A stretch of DNA of 64,000 nucleotides from Streptomyces sp. NRRL S-646 (GCF_000720765.1 NZ_JODC01000003.1:744001-808000), one strand, 5' to 3'. Positions 8,747 to 19,050 are shown, counted from the stretch's first letter. Numbers and translations are program-made. The notes: generated from the letters alone by a model not told the origin.

Positions 8747-9736
8747 GTGATCTCTCCGGTCTCCTCGATGCCCCGGAGCGCCCACCGGCCCAGGCCGGAG
8801 GCGACTCCCTACGTCGACCTCACCCGCGCGGAGTGGAGCGCGCTGCGTGAGAAGACGCCGCTCCCCCTGACCGCCGAGGAGGTCGAGAAGCTGCGTGGCC
8901 TCGGTGACGTCATCGACCTCGACGAGGTGCGGGACATCTACCTCCCGCTGTCTCGGCTCCTCAACCTCTACGTCGGGGCCACCGACGGCCTCAGAGGCGC
9001 CCTGAACACCTTCCTCGGCGAACAGGGCTCCCAGTCCGGCACGCCCTTCGTCATAGGCGTCGCCGGCTCCGTGGCGGGCGGCAAATCCACCGTCGCCCGC
9101 CTCCTCCAGGCCCTGCTCTCCCGCTGGCCCGAGCACCCGCGCGTCGAGCGGGTCACGACCGACGGCTTTCTGCTTCCCACCAAGGAGCTCCAGGCCCGTG
9201 GCCTCATGTCGCGGAAGGGTTTCCCCGAGTCCTACGACCGCCGTGCCCTGACCCGCTTCGTCGCCGACATCAAGGCGGGCAAGGACGAGGTGACGGCCCC
9301 CGTCTACTCCCACCTCATCTACGACATCGTCCCCGACCAGCGACTCACGGTCCGCCGCCCGGACATCCTGATCGTCGAGGGCCTGAACGTCCTGCAGCCC
9401 GCCCTCCCCGGCAAGGACGGCCGTACCCGCGTCGGTCTCGCCGACTTCTTCGACTTCAGCGTGTACATCGACGCCAGCCCCGAGGACGTCGAACGCTGGT
9501 ACCTCAACCGGTTCAAGAAACTGCGTCAGACGGCCTTCCAGGACCCGCACTCGTACTTCCGCAAGTACACGCAGGTGTCCGAGGAGGAGGCCCTCGAGTA
9601 CGCCCGCACCCAGTGGCGCACCATCAACAAGCCCAACCTGGTGGAGAACATCGCCCCGACCCGCGGCCGGGCCACCCTGGTCGTCCGCAAGGGCCCGGAC
9701 CACAAGGTCCAGCGCCTGCGGCTGCGCAAGCTGTAG
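8747..9736 (+). CDS. coaA: Pantothenate kinase (type I)
   Basis: A 329-residue kinase that phosphorylates pantothenate, the first committed step to CoA. The Walker A loop [12 protein letters not shown], the DGFLLPT segment, SYDRRAL and the C-terminal half with FFDFSVYID and WYLNRF are all as in type I CoaA. I keep the GTG at 8747; an in-frame ATG at 8768 would remove 7 residues and is also possible. No strong Shine-Dalgarno precedes either. The 199 nt upstream hold the TGATCACG pair described separately. Confidence 0.96.
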   Translation: MISPVSSMPRSAHRPRPEATPYVDLTRAEWSALREKTPLPLTAEEVEKLRGLGDVIDLDEVRDIYLPLSRLLNLYVGATDGLRGALNTFLGEQGSQSGTPFVIGVAGSVAGGKSTVARLLQALLSRWPEHPRVERVTTDGFLLPTKELQARGLMSRKGFPESYDRRALTRFVADIKAGKDEVTAPVYSHLIYDIVPDQRLTVRRPDILIVEGLNVLQPALPGKDGRTRVGLADFFDFSVYIDASPEDVERWYLNRFKKLRQTAFQDPHSYFRKYTQVSEEEALEYARTQWRTINKPNLVENIAPTRGRATLVVRKGPDHKVQRLRLRKL

Positions 9737-9757
9737 TTCCGCCTGTTAGAAAGAACC

Positions 9758-10705
9758 ATGCTGCACCTGCGCCTGATCACGCCGTCGGACAGGACCGACG
9801 ACGTGGTCCGCCTGATCGAGAGGACCGTCGGCACCACGCATCTCGTCGTGCTGCCGGGAGTCGCCCGCAACCCGGCCGGCGACGTCGTGATGTGCGACGT
9901 CGCACGTGAGGCGGGCGACGAACTCATCGGCGAGCTCAGGGCGTTGGAGCTCGACCGCACCGGATCCATCGCCGTCGAGAACATCGACCTCTCGCTGTCC
10001 AAGCGCGCCGACAAGGCCGAGGCGGAGGCACCCGGCGAAGGCGCGGACGCCGTGCTGTGGGAGCAACTCACCGAGGCGACGCACGAGGAGTCCACGCTCT
10101 CCGTCACCTACGTCGCCTTCATCACACTCGCCACGATGATCGCGGCCTGCGGTGTCGTCCTCGACAACGCGATCCTGATCGTGGGCGCGATGGCGGTGGG
10201 CCCGGAGTTCGGCCCGCTGGCAGGCATCTGCACGGCGCTGGTGCAGCGTCATCCGCGCCTCGCCCTGCGCTCGCTGACCGCACTGCTCGTCGGCTTCGCC
10301 GTCGCCATGCTGGTGACGGTCGGCTTCACCTACTTCATGGACGGCGTCGGCCTGTTCACCAAGGTCCAGTTGGAAGCCACCCGCCCCAACACCAACTTCA
10401 TCTACCGTCCCGATGCGTTCTCGTTCGTCGTCGCAGTACTGGCCGGAGCGGCAGGCACCCTCTCCCTGACCTCGGCGAAGTCGGGCGCCCTGGTCGGCGT
10501 GGCCATCTCGGTGACGACGGTCCCGGCCGCTGCGAACGCGGCAGTGGCCTTCGCCTACAACGAGTACAAGCAGGCCTGGGGCTCCACGGCGCAACTGCTG
10601 CTGAACCTGCTCGGCATCGTCCTCGCCGGCACCCTCACACTCCTGGCCCAGAAATGGCTCTGGGCCAGGCAGCGTGAACGCACGGCGAAGGCGGGCGGCG
10701 TCTAA
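9758..10705 (+). CDS. DUF389 family membrane protein
   Basis: A 315-residue protein. The first about 115 residues are a soluble alpha/beta domain (LHLRLITPSDRTDDVVRLIE, then HLVVLPGVARNPAGDVVMCD). The rest holds about six hydrophobic segments with the family-typical TLATMIAACGVVLDNAILIVGAMAVGPEFGPLAG and a second TSAKSGALVGVAISVTTVPAAA block. DUF389 proteins are integral membrane proteins of unknown transport or storage function. It follows coaA by 21 nt and may be cotranscribed. Its stop overlaps the stop of the convergent 10702 gene by 4 nt. Confidence 0.88.
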   Translation: MLHLRLITPSDRTDDVVRLIERTVGTTHLVVLPGVARNPAGDVVMCDVAREAGDELIGELRALELDRTGSIAVENIDLSLSKRADKAEAEAPGEGADAVLWEQLTEATHEESTLSVTYVAFITLATMIAACGVVLDNAILIVGAMAVGPEFGPLAGICTALVQRHPRLALRSLTALLVGFAVAMLVTVGFTYFMDGVGLFTKVQLEATRPNTNFIYRPDAFSFVVAVLAGAAGTLSLTSAKSGALVGVAISVTTVPAAANAAVAFAYNEYKQAWGSTAQLLLNLLGIVLAGTLTLLAQKWLWARQRERTAKAGGV

Positions 10706-11235
10706 CGGCGCGTTTCGCAGTCCGCGGCGACGCTGTCGCCGGGGTCGGCGAACACCACGTCGGCCGAGCCACCGTCACAGGACACCGTGTCGACGGCGGG
10801 CGCGTCGCCGCTCACGCCGATCGTGTCGTTGCCGCTGCCGGTCGCCACGGTGTCGGAGCCCGCACCGGCGTCGACGAGGGTGGGCAGCGAAACGCTCGTC
10901 CCGTCGAAGCTGTCGGCCAGGTCACCCAGTCCGACCGAGAGCCGGGAGGTGCCGGCGACGCTGCCGCAGTCGACGCTGGTGGCGGACAGCCGAACGCAAC
11001 CCGGCCCCAGCGCGATGCCTGTGTCGTCCGTGAGGACCACACGACCGGTGGAGGTGCTGGCAGTGACGTGGTTCGCCACGCCCGAGCGTGCGCTGAGCAC
11101 CACCATGCCGAACAGACGGAGCGCGGTGGAGCCGGGGGTCGCGGCCGCGGCCGGGGTGGCGAACGCGGGAACGGCGAGACTCACGGCCAGGGCCGGAACG
11201 GCCAGTCGCTTCAGGGTGCTGCTGACTGTCTTCAT
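10702..11235 (-). CDS. Secreted protein with an RTX-like calcium-binding repeat
   Basis: A 177-residue protein starting MKTVSSTLKRLAVPALAVSL, with a clear Sec signal peptide ending near ATPAAAA. The mature region has a small Cys pair region (GPGCVRLSATSVDCG) and near the C-terminus DAGAGSDTVATGSGNDTIGV, which matches the GGxGxDxUx nonapeptide of RTX/hemolysin-type repeats about two times; a second Cys pair (VSCDG, AADCE) follows. Function unknown; extracellular calcium binding is inferred. I chose the ATG 12 codons inside the longer open frame because the signal peptide begins there. Confidence 0.75.
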   Translation of the reverse strand: MKTVSSTLKRLAVPALAVSLAVPAFATPAAAATPGSTALRLFGMVVLSARSGVANHVTASTSTGRVVLTDDTGIALGPGCVRLSATSVDCGSVAGTSRLSVGLGDLADSFDGTSVSLPTLVDAGAGSDTVATGSGNDTIGVSGDAPAVDTVSCDGGSADVVFADPGDSVAADCETRR

Positions 11236-11351
11236 GCTGTTTCTCACTTCCGTCGGGGGCACGCCACGCATGGCGGCCTCGACGCCAGTGAAACAATCAG
11301 TAACCCGTTCGGCACATTTTGTTACTACCTATGGGTGACCCGGGGTCGGCC

Positions 11352-12710
11352 CTAGCCCAGCGCCGACTTCACCACATCGGCAAGCCGCCCGGCCACCGCC
11401 CGAGCCTGGTCGATGTCCGCAGCCTCGACCATCACCCGCACCAACGGCTCCGTCCCCGACGGCCGCAGCAACACCCGCCCGGTGGACCCGAGTTCCCGCT
11501 CGGCCTCGGCAACGGCAGCCGCCAGCTCCGCAGAGGTCTTCACCCGCGCCCGGTCCACGTCCGGCACATTGATCAGCACCTGCGGCAGCCGCTCCATGAC
11601 ACCCGTGAGGTCCTTGAGCGTACGACCGGTCTCGGCGACCCGGGCCGCCAGCAACAACCCGGTCAGCGTGCCGTCCCCGGTGGTCGCGTGATCGAGGATG
11701 ATCACGTGCCCGGACTGCTCGCCACCGAGCGCGTATCCGTGCTCCTTCATCTCCTCCAGCACATACCGGTCCCCGACCGCCGTCTGGACGAGATGCAGCC
11801 CCTCCCGCTCCAGCGCCAGCTTGAAGCCGAGGTTGGACATGACCGTCGCGACAACGGTGTCCTGACGCAGTACGCCCCGCTCCCGCATCGCCAGCGCCAG
11901 CACGGCCAGGATCTGGTCGCCGTCGATCTCCGCGCCGGTGTGGTCCACGGCGAGGCACCGGTCCGCGTCACCGTCGTGCGCGATGCCGAGCGCGGCCCCG
12001 TGCTCCACGACGGCGGCCTTCAGCAGATCCAGATGGGTCGATCCGCAGCCGTCGTTGATGTTGAGCCCGTCCGGCTCGGCGCCGATCGTGATCACCTCGG
12101 CACCGGCCCGCGAGAACGCCTCCGGCGAGACCCGCGCCGCGGCACCGTGCGCCTCGTCGAGGACGATCTTCAGCCCGTCGAGCCGGTTCGGGAGTACGCC
12201 GATCAGATGCGCGACGTACTGGTCGAACCCCTCGTCGTACGACCGCACCCGCCCGACGCCCGCACCGGTAGGCCGCTCCCAGGGCTCGCCGTGCCGGTGG
12301 GAGTCGTACACGGCCTCGATCCTGTCCTCCAGCTCGTCGGCGAGCTTGTGGCCGCCGCGGGCGAAGAACTTGACGCCGTTGTCGGGCATGGCGTTGTGGC
12401 TGGCGGAGAGCATGACGCCCAGATCGGCGCCGAGCGCGCCCGTGAGATACGCCACCGCAGGAGTGGGCAGCACTCCGACGCGCAGGACGTCCACACCCGC
12501 GCTGGCGAGGCCGGCGACCACGGCGGCCTCCAGGAACTCCCCGGACGCACGCGGGTCCCGTCCGACGACCGCCGTCGCCCGGTGGCCCTCGAAGGTGCCC
12601 GCCTCGGCCAGTACGTGCGCCGCGGCCACGGAGAGGCCGAGCGCCATCTCCGCCGTCAGGTCCGCGTTGGCTACGCCGCGCACGCCGTCCGTGCCGAAGA
12701 GTCGTCCCAC
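11352..12710 (-). CDS. glmM: Phosphoglucosamine mutase
   Basis: A 452-residue alpha-D-phosphohexomutase converting GlcN-6-P to GlcN-1-P on the way to UDP-GlcNAc. It begins [15 protein letters not shown]; the phosphoserine loop is [17 protein letters not shown], the metal loop DGDADR and the sugar-binding GGEQSGHVI follow, and the phosphate-binding [14 protein letters not shown] closes the protein. It lies downstream of rplM-rpsI but is separated from them by a 12-bp-stem terminator, so read-through or its own promoter is needed. glmS is about 6.6 kb away. Confidence 0.97.
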   Translation of the reverse strand: MGRLFGTDGVRGVANADLTAEMALGLSVAAAHVLAEAGTFEGHRATAVVGRDPRASGEFLEAAVVAGLASAGVDVLRVGVLPTPAVAYLTGALGADLGVMLSASHNAMPDNGVKFFARGGHKLADELEDRIEAVYDSHRHGEPWERPTGAGVGRVRSYDEGFDQYVAHLIGVLPNRLDGLKIVLDEAHGAAARVSPEAFSRAGAEVITIGAEPDGLNINDGCGSTHLDLLKAAVVEHGAALGIAHDGDADRCLAVDHTGAEIDGDQILAVLALAMRERGVLRQDTVVATVMSNLGFKLALEREGLHLVQTAVGDRYVLEEMKEHGYALGGEQSGHVIILDHATTGDGTLTGLLLAARVAETGRTLKDLTGVMERLPQVLINVPDVDRARVKTSAELAAAVAEAERELGSTGRVLLRPSGTEPLVRVMVEAADIDQARAVAGRLADVVKSALG

Positions 12711-12810
12711 TTGTCCTCCTGAGGAAGCGTCAGTTGTCGCAGGCGTACCGGCAGCCCATCACACAAGACTTCGAGGGTCTTGTGCCGTTATACGCCCCCG
12801 ACGGTGATAA

Positions 12811-12854
12811 ACGAACGCCCCGACAGCACTGAGGCGTGCCGCCGGGGCGTTCGT
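12811..12854 (-). terminator. rpsI terminator
   Basis: ACGAACGCCCCG (12811-12822) pairs perfectly with CGGGGCGTTCGT (12843-12854), a 12-bp stem with a 20-nt loop, followed on the minus strand by TTTATCACCG. It is 18 nt past the rpsI stop. The tail GGGGCGTTCGTTTATCAC is nearly identical to that of the hairpin in the rplJ leader. Confidence 0.8.
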
Positions 12855-12872
12855 ACGAGCAGGCAGCGAAGC

Positions 12873-13400
12873 TTAGCGCTTGCTGTACTGCGGGGCCTTG
12901 CGGGCCTTCTTCAGACCGGCCTTCTTGCGCTCGACCGCACGGTCGTCGCGCTTGAGGAAGCCGGCCTTCTTGAGCGGGCCGCGGTTGTTGTCGACGTCGG
13001 CCTCGTTCAGCGCGCGTGCGACACCGAGACGGAGCGCACCGGCCTGACCGGAGACACCGCCACCCGAGATACGGGCGATGACGTCGTAGCGGCCTTCGAG
13101 CTCGAGCACCTTGAAGGGCTCGTTGACTTCCTGCTGGTGCACCTTGTTCGGGAAGTAGTCCTCGAGGGTGCGACCGTTGATCTTCCACTTGCCGGTGCCC
13201 GGGACGATCCGGACGCGGGCGATGGCGTTCTTGCGACGGCCCAGGCCGGCGGCCGGCTGGGGCTCGCCGAAGCGGGACGCGAGGGACTCCGAGGTGTACT
13301 CGCCCTCGACGGGGACCTCGGACTCGGTGGTGTAGCTGTCGATGTCGACAAGCTCGGTCTCGGTCTCTTCGACCGGCTGCTCAACGGTGGTCTCGGCCAC
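12873..13400 (-). CDS. rpsI: 30S ribosomal protein S9
   Basis: A 175-residue S9 (uS9). The S9 core starts near residue 48 ([21 protein letters not shown]) and ends with the usual basic tail ([17 protein letters not shown]) that reaches the P-site tRNA. The first about 45 residues ([20 protein letters not shown]...) are an acidic extension seen in actinobacterial S9 and absent in E. coli. It follows rplM by 42 nt in the conserved rplM-rpsI pair. Confidence 0.97.
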   Translation of the reverse strand: MAETTVEQPVEETETELVDIDSYTTESEVPVEGEYTSESLASRFGEPQPAAGLGRRKNAIARVRIVPGTGKWKINGRTLEDYFPNKVHQQEVNEPFKVLELEGRYDVIARISGGGVSGQAGALRLGVARALNEADVDNNRGPLKKAGFLKRDDRAVERKKAGLKKARKAPQYSKR

Positions 13401-13442
13401 GATGCTCCTCAGATTCTCTTCAGTCTTAGGGGGTGGCCGGAC

Positions 13443-13886
13443 TTACTGCGCGACCTGGGTGATCTCGAACGGCACCGGCTGCTGGGCAGCGTGGGGGTGC
13501 TGGTCGCCCGAGTAGACCTTCAGCTTCGAGAGCATCTGACGGCCCAGGGTGTTCTTGGGGAGCATGCCCTTGACGGCCTTCTCGACGGCCTTCTCGGGGT
13601 TGTTCGCGAGGAGGTCGTCGTAGCGGACGGAGCGCAGACCACCCGGGTAGCCGGAGTGGCGGTACGCCATCTTCTGGGTCCGCTTGTTGCCGGAGAGGTG
13701 CACCTTGTCGGCGTTGATGATGATGACGAAGTCACCGGTGTCGACGTGAGGGGCGTAGATCGGCTTGTGCTTGCCCCGCAGGAGGGACGCAGCGGTGGTG
13801 GCGAGACGGCCCAGGACGACGTCCTGAGCGTCAATGACGTGCCACTGGCGAGTCACATCGCCGGGCTTGGGGCTGTACGTACGCAC
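13443..13886 (-). CDS. rplM: 50S ribosomal protein L13
   Basis: A 147-residue L13 (uL13). I take the GTG at 13886 (protein [20 protein letters not shown]) because AGAAGG lies about 7 nt upstream and the length matches the family; the upstream ATG would add 12 atypical residues. Family signatures [20 protein letters not shown] and [13 protein letters not shown] are present. First gene of the rplM-rpsI operon, with a leader of about 175 nt after the TTGACC/TATTCT promoter. Confidence 0.96.
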   Translation of the reverse strand: MRTYSPKPGDVTRQWHVIDAQDVVLGRLATTAASLLRGKHKPIYAPHVDTGDFVIIINADKVHLSGNKRTQKMAYRHSGYPGGLRSVRYDDLLANNPEKAVEKAVKGMLPKNTLGRQMLSKLKVYSGDQHPHAAQQPVPFEITQVAQ

Positions 13887-14068
13887 TTCGCAGCCTTCTT
13901 CTTCAGGGATGGGTGCTGACACTTGGCATCACTGAAGCGATCGTGCAGCTGGGGACGACAAATATGCCGGGAACACTGCCCGTATGCCGCCCACTGGTAA
14001 CTGCTCCAGGGAACCTAGGTAAAGGCCTCTCGCGTGAGAACGAGCGAGCCAATACACAACGAAGAAGC

Positions 14069-14098
14069 AGAATACCTGCGCAGACCTGAACGGGTCAA
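14069..14098 (-). promoter_or_regulatory. Promoter of rplM-rpsI
   Basis: On the minus strand TTGACC (14093-14098) is followed after 18 nt by TATTCT (14069-14074), a good sigma-70/HrdB-type promoter. Transcription should start near 14062, about 175 nt before the rplM GTG. The rpsJ promoter uses the same two hexamers. The gap 13887-14235 (349 nt) also holds the inverted repeat at 14104-14127 and no gene. Confidence 0.7.
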
Positions 14099-14103
14099 AA
14101 CGA

Positions 14104-14150
14104 GGTCTCCGCCACACGGCGGAGACCGAGCAGCGACCGAGCAGCGACCG
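14104..14150. repeat. 10-bp inverted repeat plus short tandem repeat
   Basis: GGTCTCCGCC (14104-14113) and GGCGGAGACC (14118-14127) form a perfect 10-bp palindrome around ACAC. It runs straight into direct copies of an 11-nt unit CGACCGAGCAG (to about 14150). It lies just upstream of the rplM -35 box on one side and about 110 nt before the 14236 gene on the other. Confidence 0.6.
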
Positions 14151-14235
14151 AGTTGTGCCCCCCTGCCGGAAAGGTCCCCGGCCGCTCCACCGGAGACACA
14201 CCGGCACCCTCCGCCTCCCGTCTAAGATGCGCCCC

Positions 14236-15120
14236 ATGAGCTATGGGCAGCAGGGGGGACCCCAGTCCCAGTGGGACCCCTGGAAACCGCAATCCCAGCA
14301 GCCGTGGACCAGCGGCGGCGACGACGGCCAGACCCCGGACTGGGCAGCGCTCGCCGAGGCCTCCGAGACGCGCAACAAGAAGCGCCGGATGCTGTTCATC
14401 GGCGGCGGCGCGGTCGCCACGATCGCGATCGGCACCGCCGTCGCCATGGCCGTCGTATCGGCGAACGGCAACAACGAGGCCTCGGGCAACCCGTCCAACC
14501 TGCCCGCCAGCGGGTCCATCCCGAGCAGCAGCGCCTCGGCGCCCTCCTTCGCCCCGACCAGCGCCCCGCCCCCGCTGGACCCGAGGGAGTTCATCGCCAG
14601 CAAGGCCAAGGACACTGCCCCGCTCAGCGCGCAGAGCCTCTTCCCGTACGCCAAGCTGCCCATGGGCTCCACCGTGTACAAGCGGGGCGCGACGACCGAC
14701 ACGAAGAGCTGCGCCCCGACCGCGCAGGGCACCCTCCCGAAGGTCCTCACCGCCAACGACTGCACCCGCCTCCTGCGCGTCACCTACACCACGAAGGACG
14801 TCGCGGTGACGATCGGCGTCGCCGTCTTCGACACCGAGGCACAGGCGACCAGGGCCAGGACCCAGTCGGACAAGAAGGGCTTCATCAAGGCGTTGGCCGG
14901 TGACGGGGTGAAGGCCTTCTGCAACGCCGCCACCTGCCTCACGACAGCCAACTCCTACGGCCGCTACGCCTACTTCGCCACCGCCGGCTTCACCACCGGC
15001 AAGGACGTCACCAACCAGTCCACGACGGTGTACTCGGCCGGCAACGACCTGCGGCTGTTCACATACCGCCAGATCCACAGCCGCGGCGAGGCCCAGGCGT
15101 CGGCAGCGGCGAACCGGTAA
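14236..15120 (+). CDS. Single-pass membrane protein of unknown function
   Basis: A 294-residue protein with a Gln/Pro/Trp-rich cytoplasmic start (MSYGQQGGPQSQWDPWKPQS), one TM helix near 50-73 (RRMLFIGGGAVATIAIGTAV), a Ser/Pro linker and an extracytoplasmic domain of about 190 residues with four Cys (SCAPT, DCTRL, FCNAATCLTT) that could form two disulfides. No enzymatic motif is seen. Similar anchored proteins are common in Streptomyces. An in-frame ATG at 14227 is an alternative start. Its stop directly abuts that of truA on the other strand. Confidence 0.8.
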   Translation: MSYGQQGGPQSQWDPWKPQSQQPWTSGGDDGQTPDWAALAEASETRNKKRRMLFIGGGAVATIAIGTAVAMAVVSANGNNEASGNPSNLPASGSIPSSSASAPSFAPTSAPPPLDPREFIASKAKDTAPLSAQSLFPYAKLPMGSTVYKRGATTDTKSCAPTAQGTLPKVLTANDCTRLLRVTYTTKDVAVTIGVAVFDTEAQATRARTQSDKKGFIKALAGDGVKAFCNAATCLTTANSYGRYAYFATAGFTTGKDVTNQSTTVYSAGNDLRLFTYRQIHSRGEAQASAAANR

Positions 15121-15978
15121 CTAGCAACACCCGGCCCCGGGCAGCGTCCGCTTGTTCCGCGCCTCCTTGTTGCGCGCGGCGAGCAGCTCGTCGGCCGGGT
15201 AGCCGACCTCCTCCAGGGTCAGCCCGTGCGGCCGTACGACATGCACGGCGGAGTCGCGTACGCCGGCCGCGAGCACCTTCCCCGGCCAGTCCGGCCCCCG
15301 GTGCCCGTCCCCCACGAACAACAGCGCCCCGATCAGCGAGCGCACCATGTTGTGGCAGAAGGCGTCGGCCCGCACGGTCGCGGTGATGATCCCGTCGTCC
15401 CCGCGCACCAGGCTCAGCTGCTGCAGCGTACGAATGGTGGTCGCGCCCTCCCGCTTCTTGCAGTAGGCGGCGAAGTCGTGCTCCCCCAGCAGCCGTTCGG
15501 CGGCCTCGTTCATGGCGTCCACGTCGAGCGGCCAGTCGTGCCGGAGGACGTGGTTGCGCAGCAGCGGGTCGACGCCACCGGGGTTGTCGGTCACGCGATA
15601 CGCGTACCGCCGCCAGACCGCCGAGAACCGGGCGTTGAAGCCGCTGGGAGCCTCCCTGAGGGCCCAGACCCGCACATCCCTCGGCAGCCGCCCCGCAAGC
15701 CGCTTGAGCAGCTTGTCGTGGTGCGCACCCCAGACCTCCCGCGGCAGATCGACATGGGCCACCTGCCCCCGCGCATGCACCCCGGCATCGGTCCGCCCGG
15801 CCACGGTCAGCTCGTACGTCGTTCCCCCCGACCGCGTCACGGTCCGCAGGGCGTCCTCGATCTCCCCCTGCACGGTCCGCCGCCCCCCGGCCTGCTTGGC
15901 CCACCCGGAGAACTCGCTCCCGTCATAGGAGAGATCGAGACGGACACGTACGTAACCGGGCTCTACTTCGTCACTCAC
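15121..15978 (-). CDS. truA: tRNA pseudouridine(38-40) synthase
   Basis: A 285-residue Tru[20 protein letters not shown] holds the catalytic Asp; [12 protein letters not shown] near the start and [18 protein letters not shown] near the end are the other signatures. It modifies uridines 38-40 in the tRNA anticodon arm. It is downstream of rplQ, behind a hairpin terminator and one copy of a dispersed repeat. Confidence 0.96.
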   Translation of the reverse strand: MSDEVEPGYVRVRLDLSYDGSEFSGWAKQAGGRRTVQGEIEDALRTVTRSGGTTYELTVAGRTDAGVHARGQVAHVDLPREVWGAHHDKLLKRLAGRLPRDVRVWALREAPSGFNARFSAVWRRYAYRVTDNPGGVDPLLRNHVLRHDWPLDVDAMNEAAERLLGEHDFAAYCKKREGATTIRTLQQLSLVRGDDGIITATVRADAFCHNMVRSLIGALLFVGDGHRGPDWPGKVLAAGVRDSAVHVVRPHGLTLEEVGYPADELLAARNKEARNKRTLPGAGCC

Positions 15979-16004
15979 CCAGAGATCCTCTCAAGAACAC
16001 CAAA

Positions 16005-16036
16005 GCGGGCCCGCTCCTCGAAAGGAACGGGCCCGC
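16005..16036 (-). terminator. Terminator after rplQ
   Basis: GCGGGCCCG (16005-16013) pairs with CGGGCCCGC (16028-16036); after one mismatch three more pairs close a TCGAAA loop. It lies about 110 nt past the rplQ stop and 26 nt before truA. Confidence 0.65.
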
Positions 16037-16041
16037 CAACG

Positions 16042-16122
16042 CCCTGAAGGGGCGCGGGACTGTGTCGGATTTGCGGCTAACGCCGCGTGTGCGCGACCAG
16101 CCACAACGAACTCGCAGCCGCC
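16042..16122. repeat. Dispersed intergenic repeat, copy 1
   Basis: About 80 nt with the blocks AAGGGGCGCGGG, TGCGGCT..CGCCGCGTG and GCGCGACCAGCCACAACG. The same blocks in the same order and spacing occur at 35853-35930. Both copies sit between genes, here between rplQ and truA. The unit resembles a repeat I associate with Streptomyces genomes. Confidence 0.75.
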
Positions 16123-16146
16123 GATGCACAGCCCCCGGCAGAACGC

Positions 16147-16656
16147 TTACGCGTCCTTCGACTCCTCGGCAGCGTCCTCAGCCTCGTCGGCCTTGGTCGT
16201 GTCGACCTTGGCGTCCTCGACCGGAGCCGCAGCCTCGGCGTCCTTGGCGGCACGCTTGGTGGCGGCCTCGGCCTCACCCGTCGCCTGCTGCGCAACCGTC
16301 AGCGCCTCGACCAGCTCGATGACAGCCATGGGCGCGTTGTCGCCACGGCGGTTACCGATCTTGGTGATGCGGGTGTAGCCACCCGGACGGTTCTCGTAGC
16401 GCGGGCCGATCTCGGTGAAGAGCGTGTGGACGACGCTCTTGTCCGTGATGACCTGCAGCACCTGGCGGCGGTTGTGAAGGTCGCCCTTCTTCGCCTTGGT
16501 CACCAGACGCTCGGCGTACGGCCGCAGACGGCGGGCCTTCGCCTCGGTGGTGGTGATACGGCCGTGCTCGAACAGCGACTTCGCGAGGTTCGCGAGGAGC
16601 AGCTTCTCGTGCGCGGCGCTGCCGCCCAGACGGGCACCCTTGGTGGGCTTCGGCAT
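16147..16656 (-). CDS. rplQ: 50S ribosomal protein L17
   Basis: A 169-residue L17 (bL17). The core ([25 protein letters not shown]..., then [20 protein letters not shown] and AVIELVE) spans about 1-125. The last about 45 residues are an Ala/Glu/Lys-rich tail typical of Streptomyces L17 and absent in short bacterial forms. Last gene of the alpha operon, 85 nt after rpoA. Confidence 0.97.
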   Translation of the reverse strand: MPKPTKGARLGGSAAHEKLLLANLAKSLFEHGRITTTEAKARRLRPYAERLVTKAKKGDLHNRRQVLQVITDKSVVHTLFTEIGPRYENRPGGYTRITKIGNRRGDNAPMAVIELVEALTVAQQATGEAEAATKRAAKDAEAAAPVEDAKVDTTKADEAEDAAEESKDA

Positions 16657-16741
16657 TGTTCTTCTCCTGTGTGTCTGCCCCGGCCGTATCAGGTACCGGG
16701 GTCAGGAACCCGATGAGCGGATGCTCACCGGCAAAGACCGA

Positions 16742-17764
16742 TCAGTACTGCTCGGTCTCCACGAAACCCGCGTCCGCGTCGTCGTCGGCGCCGAAGGCGT
16801 CGGCGGCGGCGGTCGGGTCGAATCCGGGCGGGCTGTCCTTCAGGGCCAGGCCCATGCCGGCCAGCTTCGCCTTGACCTCGTCGATGGACTTCGCACCGAA
16901 GTTGCGGATGTCCAGGAGGTCGGCCTCGGAGCGCGCCACGAGCTCACCCACGGAGTGGATGCCCTCACGCTTGAGGCAGTTGTACGACCGAACGGTGAGC
17001 TCCAGCTCCTCGATCGGCAGCGCCAGATCAGCGGCGAGGGCGGCGTCCGTCGGGGACGGGCCCATGTCGATGCCCTCGGCGTCGATGTTCAGCTCGCGGG
17101 CGAGACCGAACAGCTCGACCAGGGTCTTACCGGCGGAGGCCATGGCGTCACGCGGACGCATCGCCTGCTTGGTCTCGACGTCGACGATCAGCTTGTCGAA
17201 GTCGGTGCGCTGCTCGACACGGGTCGCCTCGACCTTGTACGTGACCTTCAGCACGGGGCTGTAGATGGAGTCGACCGGGATACGGCCGATCTCCTGGCCC
17301 ACCTGCTTGTTCTGCACGGCGGAGACGTAACCGCGGCCGCGCTCGACCGTCAGCTCCATCTCCAGCTTGCCCTTGCCGTTGAGCGTGGCGAGGACGAGGT
17401 CGGGGTTGTGCACCTCGACACCGGCCGGGGGCGCGATGTCGGCGGCGGTGACGAGACCCGGACCCTGCTTGCGCAGGTACATCACGACCGGCTCGTCGTG
17501 CTCCGAGGAGACGACCAGCTGCTTGATGTTGAGGATCAGGTCGGTGACGTCCTCCTTGACGCCCGGCACGGTGGTGAACTCGTGCAGAACGCCGTCGATG
17601 CGGATGGACGTGACCGCCGCACCCGGGATCGAGGAGAGGAGCGTACGACGCAGGGAGTTGCCGAGGGTGTAGCCGAAGCCCGGCTCCAGCGGCTCGATCA
17701 CGAACCGGGAGCGGAACTCGTCGACGACCTCTTCGGTCAACGAGGGACGCTGAGCGATCAGCAT
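16742..17764 (-). CDS. rpoA: RNA polymerase subunit alpha
   Basis: A 340-residue alpha subunit. The N-terminal dimerisation and beta/beta' docking domain (about 1-235) has [29 protein letters not shown]. After an acidic linker the C-terminal domain (about 255-320) has [22 protein letters not shown], which contacts UP elements and activators. It sits between rpsK and rplQ, as in most bacteria; the 120-nt gap to rpsK could hold an internal promoter, but I see no clear one. Confidence 0.98.
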   Translation of the reverse strand: MLIAQRPSLTEEVVDEFRSRFVIEPLEPGFGYTLGNSLRRTLLSSIPGAAVTSIRIDGVLHEFTTVPGVKEDVTDLILNIKQLVVSSEHDEPVVMYLRKQGPGLVTAADIAPPAGVEVHNPDLVLATLNGKGKLEMELTVERGRGYVSAVQNKQVGQEIGRIPVDSIYSPVLKVTYKVEATRVEQRTDFDKLIVDVETKQAMRPRDAMASAGKTLVELFGLARELNIDAEGIDMGPSPTDAALAADLALPIEELELTVRSYNCLKREGIHSVGELVARSEADLLDIRNFGAKSIDEVKAKLAGMGLALKDSPPGFDPTAAADAFGADDDADAGFVETEQY

Positions 17765-17884
17765 GTTGCGTTCCTTCTGTCAGGGGCGCCCGCTATTTGA
17801 CGCCCTGAGGTACTACAAGGGTACGGGCGATACGACCCTTACAGAGCCGTACCGCCCGAAACCACTGCCTGCGAAGGCGACGCG

Positions 17885-18289
17885 TCAGACGCGACGACGC
17901 TTCGGCGGACGGCAGCCGTTGTGCGGGGTGGGGGTGACGTCCTGGATGGAGCCGACCTCGAGGCCCGTGGCCTGGAGGGAGCGGATCGCGGTCTCGCGAC
18001 CGGAGCCCGGGCCCTTCACGAAGACGTCGACCTTGCGCATGCCGTGCTCCTGCGCGCGGCGGGCGGCCGACTCGGCGGCCATCTGCGCGGCGAAGGGGGT
18101 GGACTTGCGCGAGCCCTTGAAGCCGACGTGGCCGGCGGAGGCCCAGGAGATCACGTTGCCCGAGGGGTCCGTGATCGAGACGATCGTGTTGTTGAACGTG
18201 CTCTTGATGTGCGCGTGGCCGTGAGCGACGTTCTTCTTTTCCTTGCGGCGCACCTTCTTGGCAGCGCCCTGACGACCCTTGGGGGGCAT
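17885..18289 (-). CDS. rpsK: 30S ribosomal protein S11
   Basis: A 134-residue S11 (uS11). [32 protein letters not shown] and the C-terminal [18 protein letters not shown] are diagnostic. It follows rpsM by 70 nt in the alpha operon. Confidence 0.98.
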   Translation of the reverse strand: MPPKGRQGAAKKVRRKEKKNVAHGHAHIKSTFNNTIVSITDPSGNVISWASAGHVGFKGSRKSTPFAAQMAAESAARRAQEHGMRKVDVFVKGPGSGRETAIRSLQATGLEVGSIQDVTPTPHNGCRPPKRRRV

Positions 18290-18359
18290 CTACAAACTCC
18301 TACGGGGAGGTGGTCGGTCCTACAGCGAAGACCGCTGATGAAGCGTTGTCCGCTGAGGA

Positions 18360-18740
18360 CTACTTCTTGCCCGGCTTCTTCTTGCCGGCGATGGCGCGAC
18401 GCGGACCCTTGCGGGTACGGGCGTTGGTGCTGGTGCGCTGACCGCGGACGGGCAGACCGCGACGGTGACGGAGACCCTGGTAGCAGCCGATCTCGACCTT
18501 GCGGCGGATGTCGGCCTGGATCTCGCGACGGAGGTCACCCTCGGTCTTGATGTTGTTGTCGACGTACTCGCGGATCGCGACGAGCTGCTCTTCGCTCAGG
18601 TCACGAACACGGGTGTTCGGGTCGATGCCCGTCTCCGCCAGCGTCTGCTGCGAAAGGGTCCGGCCGATGCCGAACACGTAGGTGAGGGCGACCTCCACGC
18701 GCTTTTCGCGCGGGATGTCAACACCGGAAACGCGTGCCAC
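18360..18740 (-). CDS. rpsM: 30S ribosomal protein S13
   Basis: A 126-residue S13 (uS13): [20 protein letters not shown] at the start, the helix-two-turn-helix region in the middle, [22 protein letters not shown], and a Lys-rich tail that reaches the subunit interface. Preceded by rpmJ (196-nt gap). Confidence 0.98.
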   Translation of the reverse strand: MARVSGVDIPREKRVEVALTYVFGIGRTLSQQTLAETGIDPNTRVRDLSEEQLVAIREYVDNNIKTEGDLRREIQADIRRKVEIGCYQGLRHRRGLPVRGQRTSTNARTRKGPRRAIAGKKKPGKK

Positions 18741-18936
18741 TTCAATGGCTCCTGGTGATCTTCGGAGGTCTTCCGCAGAACCGGTTCCCGGCCGCCGTAC
18801 GAGGTACGAACCGAGTCCCCGGCCTCCGAACCGGGGGTGTCAAGCCGTGTCGGCTTGGGTCCTGCGTATGAACATATTCAGCTCGCGTCGCGCGAATCTC
18901 TGCGATGTCGATGCAGAGGGATCGGTCGATCGTGCG

Positions 18937-19050
18937 TCAGCCCTGGCGCTGCTTGTGGCGCGGGTTCTCGCAGATGACCATGACCCGACCGTGACGGCGG
19001 ATCACCCTGCACTTGTCGCAGATCTTCTTGACGCTCGGCTTGACCTTCAT
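18937..19050 (-). CDS. rpmJ: 50S ribosomal protein L36
   Basis: A 37-residue L36 (bL36), [20 protein letters not shown] onward. The four zinc ligands Cys11, Cys14, Cys27 and His32 are present, so this is the zinc-ribbon form. Streptomyces often carry a second, zinc-free L36 elsewhere under Zur control; none is in this window. It lies between infA (59 nt) and rpsM. Confidence 0.95.
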   Translation of the reverse strand: MKVKPSVKKICDKCRVIRRHGRVMVICENPRHKQRQG

